Shown here in pieces: positions 1-5,990 of a stretch of 64,000 nucleotides of DNA (the stretch's first letter is position 1; each line of letters starts with the position of its first letter). The notes under the pieces are model-generated. The model did not search any database and was not told the DNA's origin. It worked only from the letters and a program-made list of their open reading frames with translations. A program made the position numbers and the translations under genes. Origin of the DNA: a virus. The DNA is taken from the IMG/VR virus record IMGVR_UViG_3300018080_008375, positions 35,822 through 99,821 of that record. One strand, written 5' to 3'.

Positions 1-42
1 TATGACCATGAGCGGTTTCTGGGCGTTCTGACGGAAGTGTAG
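1..42 (+). CDS. C-terminal end of an upstream gene (partial)
   Basis: Reading frame 1 is open from the window edge and ends at a TAG at 40-42, giving the last 13 residues (YDHERFLGVLTEV). It lies 12 bases before the next start, the spacing seen between other genes here. Nothing can be said about function from so short a piece. Confidence 0.55.
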   Translation, partial: YDHERFLGVLTEV

Positions 43-54
43 AAAGGAAAGCGA

Positions 55-618
55 ATGAAGTATATGCTTGCAGTGGACCTGGAGACTACCGGGCTGAATC
101 CGAGGCATCATGAGATCACGCAGATAGGCGCGATCCTGCTGGACAGGGAGTTGAAGGAACTCGGCGAGTTCGAGACGCTTGTTAAGATCGACTATCCGGA
201 GCGCGGGCTTGAGGGCGGCTTTGATGTGTTCAAATACACCGGTATTACGCAGGACAGTCTCAAAGACGCTCCGACGCTGAAGAAGTCCCTGCGCGCCATG
301 GAGGTGTTCGTTAGGTCCAAGATCGGCGGGTTTAGCCTGGAAAGCGTGGCGGTGTTCGGCCAGAACCCGCGCTTCGATGTCGGCTTCCTGGAGGAGGCGT
401 ACAGGAGCCTCGGATGGAAGTTTCCGTTCGATTTCCATGTCATCGGCCTTGAGAGTGCGTATGTGTTCTATAGCCTCAAGAAGAACGGAACGCTGCCGGT
501 CGGTCTCCGCCTGAAGGACATCTGTAAGAAGGCGGGAATCAAGAATGCGCAGGAGCACAATGCCATAGCAGACATTCGTGCTACAGTCGATTCGCTCAGG
601 GCGCTTTTGGAAAAGTAG
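55..618 (+). CDS. DnaQ-like 3'-5' exonuclease (DEDDh family)
   Basis: 187 residues, a single DEDDh exonuclease domain. Exo I is the D8-x-E10 pair in AVDLETTG, Exo II lies in FGQNPRFDVGF, and Exo III is H168-N-A-I-A-D173, the HxAxxD signature. The family removes nucleotides from 3' ends, as proofreading epsilon subunits or as free-standing RNases/DNases. There is no second domain, so it is either a separate proofreading subunit for the phage DNA polymerase III alpha encoded at 45.5 kb (inference) or an oligoribonuclease-like enzyme. An AGGAAAG ribosome site sits 8 bases before the ATG. Confidence 0.9.
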   Translation: MKYMLAVDLETTGLNPRHHEITQIGAILLDRELKELGEFETLVKIDYPERGLEGGFDVFKYTGITQDSLKDAPTLKKSLRAMEVFVRSKIGGFSLESVAVFGQNPRFDVGFLEEAYRSLGWKFPFDFHVIGLESAYVFYSLKKNGTLPVGLRLKDICKKAGIKNAQEHNAIADIRATVDSLRALLEK

Positions 619-653
619 GGTGCTGAAATTGGGGTGATGAAAGGAGTTGTTCC

Positions 654-1079
654 ATGGAAGTTTTTTTGCTTATCGTTGTCGTAGCGATTGCTTTGCTGCT
701 GATGTTTCTGCCGCATTCCGGCAAGAAGAAGTGGGCCGAGTCGCATAGGAGGGGGTTGGAGGAACAATATGCTCCCTGGTCGGCACCACAGGAAGAAAAG
801 GAGCCGGAGGACCTACGGGCAGACTCCGATTTGGAGCCGTCAGAAGGTTTCTGTAACGGTACGCGCGTCGTCGCGCAGGCAGTGTTTCGAGTTGCCAAGA
901 CGACCCGTGGATGGGCTTTGTTCGACGGAAAGAAGACTATCCTCACGCGCAAGAAGAAGCGTGATGCCGTGGCTGAGGCAAGAAGCGTTGCCAATGCGCG
1001 TCAACCGTCACGGCTGGAGATCTACAAGGCGGACGGAGAGTGCCAGGTGTCGCACGAATACGGAAAGAGCAAGGGGTAG
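654..1079 (+). CDS. Membrane-anchored small protein with DUF2188-like tail
   Basis: 141 residues. Residues 4-20 are a strongly hydrophobic segment followed by lysines (GKKKW), which predicts one N-terminal transmembrane anchor with the rest cytoplasmic. A charged linker follows. The C-terminal half (WALFDGKK, then KKRDAVAEARSVA, then L-x-I-Y-K-x-D-G-E and EYG) resembles the DUF2188 pattern of small phage and bacterial proteins of unknown role. An AAGGAG site precedes the start. No enzymatic motif is visible. Confidence 0.65.
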   Translation: MEVFLLIVVVAIALLLMFLPHSGKKKWAESHRRGLEEQYAPWSAPQEEKEPEDLRADSDLEPSEGFCNGTRVVAQAVFRVAKTTRGWALFDGKKTILTRKKKRDAVAEARSVANARQPSRLEIYKADGECQVSHEYGKSKG

Positions 1080-1134
1080 CGCAAGTGCTGGGGCTGGCAG
1101 GTGCGCAATGCTAATGGTTTTGTGTTTTTGTGCG

Positions 1135-1165
1135 CGTGGTTTTGAGTTTCTCGACCACGGCTTTT
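1135..1165 (+). terminator. Possible rho-independent terminator
   Basis: CGTGGT (1135-1140) pairs with ACCACG (1154-1159) around a 13-base loop, followed by GCTTTTA. The stem is short and the T-run only four bases, so it would be weak. It lies in the 104-base gap between the preceding gene and the next ribosome site. Confidence 0.35.
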
Positions 1166-1183
1166 ATCTAGGAGGTTGTTTCA

Positions 1184-1423
1184 ATGTCACAGAGCATTAC
1201 ATGGGACGACACGGCTGTCGGATGGGTTTACAACACCGGCATGTGGGGCGATTTGCTGAACGAAATGCTCGATGACGAAGACGAGGAGAGCGGGAAACCT
1301 TCTGAAGAAGCCGAGCCTGAAAACAACGGCAACCGCGAACTGTGCTGGTGGTGCGGAAGGCGCACTGAAGTGCGCGCTTTGTTCACCGGAACATGCCGCA
1401 TTTGCTCGTCGTGTAACAAATAA
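1184..1423 (+). CDS. Small acidic zinc-ribbon protein
   Basis: 79 residues. The first half is acidic (DDEDEESGKPSEEAEPE); the C-terminus holds two cysteine pairs, CWWC and CRIC, spaced as in a treble-clef or ribbon zinc site, with a final CNK. A strong AGGAGG lies 9 bases before the ATG. The stop codon touches the first base of the tRNA gene that follows, so the two are probably co-transcribed. Function unknown; small zinc fingers like this often bind RNA polymerase or nucleic acid (inference). Confidence 0.65.
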   Translation: MSQSITWDDTAVGWVYNTGMWGDLLNEMLDDEDEESGKPSEEAEPENNGNRELCWWCGRRTEVRALFTGTCRICSSCNK

Positions 1424-1497
1424 GGCTCCGTGTGCTAACTGGCATAGCATCTCGATTTAAAATCGAGCGTTTGGGGGTTCGAATCCCTCCGGGGCCA
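1424..1497 (+). tRNA. tRNA with anticodon UAA (Leu codon UUA) on a class I body
   Basis: A complete cloverleaf can be drawn: acceptor GGCTCCG/CGGGGCC with one T-G wobble, D-stem TGCT/AGCA with GG in the loop, anticodon stem CTCGA/TCGAG with loop TTTAAAA, five-base variable loop CGTTT, T-arm GGGGG-TTCGAAT-CCCTC, discriminator A, no encoded CCA. Loop positions 34-36 read TAA, the leucine UUA/UUG anticodon. Bacterial leucine tRNAs normally have a long variable arm, which this one lacks. The loop differs from the usual Phe loop TTGAAAA by one base, so the amino acid carried is uncertain. Confidence 0.85.
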
Positions 1498-1508
1498 TCG
1501 GAGGAAAG

Positions 1509-1766
1509 ATGGACGAAAACAGAATGGGAAATTACAACCGGGAGAAGAGTAGCCCGAGCGCCAAACAGTTGCTGCGGCAGCTGAGAGAGATGAAAACGCT
1601 GTTCAGGCGCGAGAGGGACACGGTGCGCAAGAACATCGCCCTGCTGACGGCGAACATGGGAGAGTTCGCCGTCGCCATTGACGCCGCCCTGGAAAAGACC
1701 AAAGGCAGCCTGGAAGAGCTGCGGGCGTACAGGAAGGCGATGGAGCGGAGGTCGGACAGGAAATGA
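1509..1766 (+). CDS. Small coiled-coil protein, unknown function
   Basis: 85 residues, highly charged, with heptad-like leucine and alanine spacing from about residue 20 to the end (LLRQLREMKTLF, then IALLTANMGEF), predicting helices or a coiled coil. GAGGAAAG lies just before the ATG, immediately after the tRNA. No cysteine cluster, signal peptide or catalytic motif is visible. I do not recognise the family. Confidence 0.6.
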   Translation: MDENRMGNYNREKSSPSAKQLLRQLREMKTLFRRERDTVRKNIALLTANMGEFAVAIDAALEKTKGSLEELRAYRKAMERRSDRK

Positions 1767-1803
1767 CTTGGGACTACCAGCACTGGAACTAGGGAGATGC
1801 GAT

Positions 1804-2307
1804 ATGGAGCGGACACTGCTCTTGAGCCAATCGTACGAGCCGATTGCGACCATATCCTGGCAGAGGGCCATATGCCTGCTGATGCTGGGCAAGGTGGAGA
1901 TAGTCGAGGAGTACGACCGCAGCGTGCGCTCCGTGTCGGTGGTTTTCAAGATGCCGGCCGTCGTGCGCCTGGTGAATGCTTTCAGGCGCCACAAGAAGGG
2001 CGTCAAGTTCAGCAAGCAGAATGTTTTTGCGCGGGACAGGTGGAAATGCCAGTATTGCGGCATCAAGAAACCAGCAACTGAACTCACATATGACCATGTT
2101 GTTCCAAGGTCTCGAGGTGGCAAGACATGCTGGGAGAACATTGTCACGTCGTGCTCGGAATGTAATTCCAAGAAGGGCAACAGGACTCCGCAGCAGGCCG
2201 GAATGAGGCTGAAGAGGGTTCCGGTCAGGCCTGACTGGGTGCCCGTGTTCGCCGTGCAGGTGAGCCGCGACATGCCCGATGCGTGGCGCAACTACTGCTG
2301 GAGTTAG
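1804..2307 (+). CDS. HNH endonuclease (HNH_5-like)
   Basis: 167 residues starting at the ATG after AGGGAG. The N-terminal half (LSQSYEPIATISWQRAICLLMLGK) is the conserved leader of a widespread bacterial and phage HNH family. The nuclease has the zinc pair CQYC, then the core LTYDHVVPRSRGG, then ENIVTSCSECNSKKG, giving the H-N-H/N layout with a second CxxC. It cuts or nicks DNA with one metal ion. Free-standing phage members can be homing enzymes or packaging-associated nucleases; packaging genes are not adjacent here, so the role stays open. Confidence 0.88.
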   Translation: MERTLLLSQSYEPIATISWQRAICLLMLGKVEIVEEYDRSVRSVSVVFKMPAVVRLVNAFRRHKKGVKFSKQNVFARDRWKCQYCGIKKPATELTYDHVVPRSRGGKTCWENIVTSCSECNSKKGNRTPQQAGMRLKRVPVRPDWVPVFAVQVSRDMPDAWRNYCWS

Positions 2308-2322
2308 TTTTTTACTAGCATT

Positions 2323-2336
2323 TTCTACCAATATTC
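2323..2336 (+). promoter_or_regulatory. Copy of a 14-bp upstream motif (probable phage promoter)
   Basis: TTCTACCAATATTC lies 40 bases before the start of the following HNH gene, in an AT-rich gap. It matches three other copies (7188-7201 minus strand, 36652-36665 and 58986-58999), each just upstream of a gene and pointing at it. Consensus WTCTAYCAATWWTC. Promoter function is inferred from position and orientation only. Confidence 0.5.
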
Positions 2337-2375
2337 CTGTATGTACACACATATGGAATATTGGAGGTTCGAATC

Positions 2376-3110
2376 GTGAAGGGTCAAACCAAGTATGAAA
2401 AGGAAATTGTAGAAAATGCTGTTCAAAACGCGCGATCTTTAAGAGAAGCCATTGAGAATCTTGGTCTAAAACCCAACAATGGCAACTACAGGTTTATTTC
2501 TGCAAAAGTAAGGCTGTACGGCATATCCATAGAGCATTTTGTAAGACACGCAACGCGTGGGTGTACGGCACACAATAGCCAAGCAATAAGGAATGTTCGA
2601 AACCAGTTGCGATGGACGGATGATGAGTTGTTCAGAAAATCGTCTGTATATGTTTCTGGTTCGAGACTGAGAAAACGTTTGTTGGAAAAGGGGTGGGAAT
2701 ACAAGTGTGCCATATGCGGGCATGATCCCATATGGAACGGGAAAAAGCTTACTTTACAAGTAGATCATATCAACGGAGATAGCATTGATAACAGGTTGGA
2801 AAATCTGAGGTTTTTGTGTCCGAACTGCCATTCCCAAACGGCAACTTTCGGGAACAACAAAAATCGTGCTACAAAGCCTGAGAAAACCTGTAACATATGT
2901 GGTCGACCTGTCCATTACAAAAACAAAAGCGGACGGTGTCGAGGCTGTAGCAACAGACTTAGTGGTTGTCAGCGGCGTGGGCAAAACACAAAAATAAAAT
3001 GGCCGCCGCACGCACGGCTTTTGAAAATGGTCGAAAAAACTTCATTTTCGGCTGTCGGAAGAAAGCTTGGTGTTTCTGATAATGCAGTTCGCAAGCATCT
3101 TAAAATATGA
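2376..3110 (+). CDS. HNH homing-type endonuclease with zinc fingers and HTH
   Basis: 244 residues from a GTG 9 bases after GGAGG; an in-frame TTG at 2361 would overlap the ribosome site and is less likely. The centre is an HNH core: CAIC, LQVDHINGDSIDNRLENLRFLCPNCH. A second finger follows (CNICGRP, then CRGC), and the last 30 residues (FSAVGRKLGVSDNAVRKHL) form a helix-turn-helix. This layout fits a free-standing homing endonuclease that binds a long site. The gene is visibly richer in A+T than its neighbours and sits beside tRNA genes, both consistent with independent mobility. Confidence 0.85.
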   Translation: MKGQTKYEKEIVENAVQNARSLREAIENLGLKPNNGNYRFISAKVRLYGISIEHFVRHATRGCTAHNSQAIRNVRNQLRWTDDELFRKSSVYVSGSRLRKRLLEKGWEYKCAICGHDPIWNGKKLTLQVDHINGDSIDNRLENLRFLCPNCHSQTATFGNNKNRATKPEKTCNICGRPVHYKNKSGRCRGCSNRLSGCQRRGQNTKIKWPPHARLLKMVEKTSFSAVGRKLGVSDNAVRKHLKI

Positions 3111-3112
3111 GA

Positions 3113-3186
<74 letters not shown>

Positions 3187-3191
3187 CAGAT

Positions 3192-3211
3192 AGGGTCCTG
3201 GCGCGGACCCT
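3192..3211 (+). other. Perfect hairpin after tRNA-Pro
   Basis: AGGGTCC (3192-3198) and GGACCCT (3205-3211) form a 7-bp stem with loop TGGCGC, six bases after the tRNA. There is no T-run, so it is more likely an RNA-processing or stability element for the tRNA transcript than a terminator. The rest of 3212-3303 shows no gene. Confidence 0.4.
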
Positions 3212-3303
3212 GGCGCAGTTTGCGTACATGGCTTTTTGCGGAGCTAGCCTGCCGGGGCGTTGTACCGGATCGTTTCATCCGCCCATGCTTTCATACGCGC
3301 CAT

Positions 3304-3384
3304 GGAGGGTGCCGCCAAGGTGGCAACGCCGGCTTGAACCCGGTGGGGGCTTGGTCGCTCGGGGTTCGATTCCTCCACCCTCCG
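3304..3384 (+). tRNA. tRNA-Ser (UGA)
   Basis: Acceptor GGAGGGT/ACCCTCC, discriminator G as in serine tRNAs, anticodon arm GCCGG-CTTGAAC-CCGGT with anticodon TGA, a long class II variable arm, T-loop TTCGATT. The stretch between acceptor and anticodon stem is only 17 bases against about 20 in typical serine tRNAs, and the best D-stem is a shifted GCC/GGC with a 5-base loop. The T-stem has one end mismatch. CCA is not encoded. Confidence 0.8.
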
Positions 3385-3399
3385 CCCGAGGAGAAAGAC

Positions 3400-3576
3400 A
3401 TGAAGGAAGCCAGATGCCCCGTGTGCGGGAGAACATGGGAGCTGTCCGTCCGCTCCAAAGACGACAAGCTCCCCCAATGCGGGTGTTTTGACCTGATGTC
3501 GGGCGTATGCTGGACATGCTGTCTCCTACACAGCATGTCATGTCCCGCAGAGGCATCCGAAAGGGAAGAACAATGA
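3400..3576 (+). CDS. Small cysteine-rich zinc-ribbon protein
   Basis: 58 residues with cysteines at 6, 9, 27, 29, 37, 40, 41 and 48, including CPVCG near the start, so one or two zinc ribbons are likely. GAGGAG precedes the ATG 15 bases after the tRNA-Ser. Its stop overlaps the next start (ATGA), indicating translational coupling. Function unknown. Confidence 0.6.
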   Translation: MKEARCPVCGRTWELSVRSKDDKLPQCGCFDLMSGVCWTCCLLHSMSCPAEASEREEQ

Positions 3577-4118
3577 GTTCCGTAGTTCGCCTGGTTCTTG
3601 ACGGACCGGCAAAGCCGGACAGCGGTGTTGATATTCTTCTGGAGGCTTTCAGGCGCTGGCCGAGGGACCTGGAATCCGACTACATGCTAGTCTACATGAT
3701 CACTCCCGGCGGCTTTATGGAGTTTCCCCTGCCAGACTCGTGGAGCGGTTGCTGCGGCTGCCACGACCTGAACATCTTCAGTCCGAGAGCGAAGGCGAAC
3801 AGGAAGCCTGGGTCGCCCAGAAGCAGGCGGGCGATAGAGATGAAGTCCAAGGTGTCATGGAAGGAGCCGGACGTTGTGCTGCACCACCCCCACGCCACGG
3901 ACACGCCCATGGCATGGCAGCTCGGATGGTCGGGGCTGGTGAAAGAATTCGAGCCCGTTGTGTGCGCTTCTGCCATAGGATACTACTCGTACGAGCATTC
4001 GACTCCCAGGTGCACGCTCAAGAGCGTGCTCGACGGAACGCATCCGGGGACCGAGGTGTGCGACATCGTGATCGACACGTCTCCATACCGGTCCAGACCC
4101 GGAATGTACATGAGATAG
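3573..4118 (+). CDS. Conserved-type hypothetical protein
   Basis: 181 residues, start overlapping the previous stop. It opens with SSVVRLVLDGPAKPDSG, has a compact cysteine/histidine cluster CCGCHD near residue 54-59, a basic stretch (RAKANRKPGSPRSRR), and histidine pairs (HHPHATD) in the middle. No signal peptide or membrane segment is seen. I do not recognise the family. The uniform codon usage and coupling support it as a real gene. Confidence 0.6.
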   Translation: MSSVVRLVLDGPAKPDSGVDILLEAFRRWPRDLESDYMLVYMITPGGFMEFPLPDSWSGCCGCHDLNIFSPRAKANRKPGSPRSRRAIEMKSKVSWKEPDVVLHHPHATDTPMAWQLGWSGLVKEFEPVVCASAIGYYSYEHSTPRCTLKSVLDGTHPGTEVCDIVIDTSPYRSRPGMYMR

Positions 4119-4128
4119 CGGAGCCCAG

Positions 4129-4788
4129 ATGAGAGATCCGGAGAGAATACCAGTAATATTGAGCAGGATCGAGGAGATCTGGAAGAAGAATCCGGACATG
4201 CGCCTCGGACAGCTGCTTTCAAACCCGTTTGTAGATCTAACGCCGCTGTTCTATTCGGAGGACGATGCCTTGGTGGGACGGCTTGAGGACCTGTATGTCC
4301 GCGGAAAGCAGCTGGAGAAAAGCCACAGGTGGTGGATGGAAAGGATTCGCACTCCGAAGATAGGGGCGGCCGGCATTGTCGAAAGCAACCGCGGAAACCT
4401 GCTTGTGATAGAGCGCGGAAATCCCCCGCTCGGTTTCGCATTTCCAGGAGGATTCGTGGATATGGGCGAGACGGTTGCCGAGGCAGCCAGGCGCGAGGTT
4501 TTGGAGGAAACCGGCATCAGGACACTTCCTGCCTGCGCCGGCCTGTTGCGCTTGTCATCAAGGCCTTCCGACCATCCCGCGGATCATTTTGTTACTGTGT
4601 TCATGGTGATGTATGCTTTGGGCGAAAGCGATCCGCAAGCTGGAGACGATGCCTTGGACGCATGGTGGATGAGCCCTGACAACTGCATGTCGTCGATAGG
4701 GGAGTTTGCGCCTGTGTACGGAGATGCTCTGAGGATGTATATGGGCTGGACTAAAAGCGGTCGTCCGAGGCTTCCAGAGGCGGCATAG
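4129..4788 (+). CDS. NUDIX hydrolase with N-terminal helical domain
   Basis: 219 residues in two parts. Residues about 1-60 (RIPVILSRIEEIWKKNPDMRLGQLLSN) match a small phage/bacterial domain that often stands alone. Residues 75-210 are a NUDIX fold; the box at 107-129 reads GGFVDMGETVAEAARREVLEETG, the full GX5EX7REUXEEXGU signature, so metal-binding glutamates are present. Such enzymes hydrolyse nucleoside diphosphates linked to another group, such as NADH, ADP-ribose, capped RNA or oxidised dNTPs. The substrate cannot be read here. Confidence 0.88.
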   Translation: MRDPERIPVILSRIEEIWKKNPDMRLGQLLSNPFVDLTPLFYSEDDALVGRLEDLYVRGKQLEKSHRWWMERIRTPKIGAAGIVESNRGNLLVIERGNPPLGFAFPGGFVDMGETVAEAARREVLEETGIRTLPACAGLLRLSSRPSDHPADHFVTVFMVMYALGESDPQAGDDALDAWWMSPDNCMSSIGEFAPVYGDALRMYMGWTKSGRPRLPEAA

Positions 4789-4796
4789 GAGGATAC

Positions 4797-5255
4797 ATGG
4801 GAAACAAGCCGTGGTACGGAGACTGGCACCTGCTGTACGAGCTTAGCAACAGCGGGGGACCGTATCCCTCCCCGCCCGCGCCGGGCGCCAAGGCGGTCCC
4901 GTTCGGATTCGAGGTTCCGAAGCATCCGTGGCCCGAGTGGCTGGACGGCAACTACAAGGTCCTGTCCAACCCGGCGTACAGGTCGTCGTACGACAGCAGC
5001 TCAGCGAGCGGCTCGATCGGAATATACAGCTTCGAGATCCGGGTGGTCCTCAAGGACGGCGTGAGCGAGGAAGCGGCCGTCGAGCGCCTGTACGCGTCGG
5101 GATGCGACGACGCACTGTTTGCCGTGTGCGACGGGGGCGTCAGGCTCGATTTCGACAGGGAAGCCGATTCTTTAAGCGAGGCGCTGGATTCGGCCTGCGC
5201 CGATATCATGAAATCCGGCGTTGCGCTGATGTGCGGCAGCAAAAAGATACGATAG
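4797..5255 (+). CDS. Hypothetical protein
   Basis: 152 residues. The N-terminal 60 are rich in Trp, Pro and Tyr (GDWHLLYELSNSGGPYPSPPAPG). The C-terminal 80 residues follow a recognisable pattern: a strand (FEIRVVLKDG), then RLYASGCDDALFAVCDGGVRLDFDREADSLSEALDSACADI, which resembles small alpha/beta proteins found next to toxins and in phages, with no assigned activity. AGGAGGAT precedes the ATG. Confidence 0.6.
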   Translation: MGNKPWYGDWHLLYELSNSGGPYPSPPAPGAKAVPFGFEVPKHPWPEWLDGNYKVLSNPAYRSSYDSSSASGSIGIYSFEIRVVLKDGVSEEAAVERLYASGCDDALFAVCDGGVRLDFDREADSLSEALDSACADIMKSGVALMCGSKKIR

Positions 5256-5266
5256 GAGGTTTCAAA

Positions 5267-5990
5267 ATGACAAACACAAGGAGGTCTCTTTGACAAGGCT
5301 CTTGTCGAGATAAGGGCCGCAGAAGGTGGAGACGACGCGAAGCTGCTTGTCTCGGACCTGTTCCAAGTCTACATGAAGTGGTGCCGCCGCCGCGGCTTCG
5401 AGGCTGACATGTCGTTCAGCGCCGAGGCTGGAGGCGGTTTTTCTTTGGTTGAATTCGTGGTGTCCGGAGACGGCGCGCGCGATGCGTTCATGAACGAAGC
5501 CGGAGGCCACAGGTTCCAGAGGGTGCCGCCAACAGAAAAGCGAGGAAGGAGACAGACATCCACGGTGACGGTGGCAGTCCTGCCGATAGCGTCCGAGACA
5601 GAAATGAGAATAGACCAGTCAGAGTTGTCATGGGAGGTGAAGCGCGGGAATGGAGCCGGAGGCCAGCATCGCAATGTTACCGAAAGCGCCGTTAGGGTGA
5701 CGCATGTTTCTACAGGCATTTCAGCCACATGCCAAGACGAGCGGTCCCAGCACCGCAACAAGAAGAGGGCGCTTGAGATACTGCGCGCCAGGCTTTTTGA
5801 CAAGGTGGAATCGGAATCCGCAGCTGAGGAAAATGCCAGGAGAAAGAAGCAGGTTGGGTCAGGAATGCGCGGGGACAAGATCAGGACCTACCGCTACCAG
5901 GACGGAAGGGCGGTGGATCACAGGACTGGCAGGAAGGTGAGGCTGGAAGATGTTTTGTCTGGAAACCTGGATGTTTTTCGAAAGGGCTAG
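5267..5990 (+). CDS. Truncated RF1-type peptide chain release factor, +1 frameshift at codon 9
   Basis: Translation starts at the ATG 5267 after TAGGAGG and reaches CTT TGA at 5288-5293 after eight codons; slipping +1 to GAC at 5292 opens a frame to 5990, giving 240 residues. The frame carries EIRAAEGGDDAKLL (start of the release-factor codon-recognition domain), the RF1-type PxT motif P87-P88-T89 in QRVPPTE, and the catalytic G131-G132-Q133 in GNGAGGQ. Normal RF1/RF2 have about 360 residues; the N-terminal domain is missing. PxT predicts recognition of UAA and UAG. The product should release nascent chains at stop codons and is the only phage termination factor seen. Confidence 0.88.
5279..5294 (+). 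promoter_or_regulatory. prfB-like programmed +1 frameshift site
   Basis: AGGAGG TCT CTT TGA C: an internal Shine-Dalgarno-like AGGAGG three bases before CTT, then an in-frame UGA followed by C. The bacterial prfB (RF2) site is AGGGGG TAT CTT TGA C with the same spacing. Without the shift the product is the eight-residue MTNTRRSL. Confidence 0.88.

Noticed and set aside
3238-3283. GCGGA...TCCGC pairing as a further tRNA
   Set aside because: The arms are only about 46 bases apart and no anticodon or T-arm fits.
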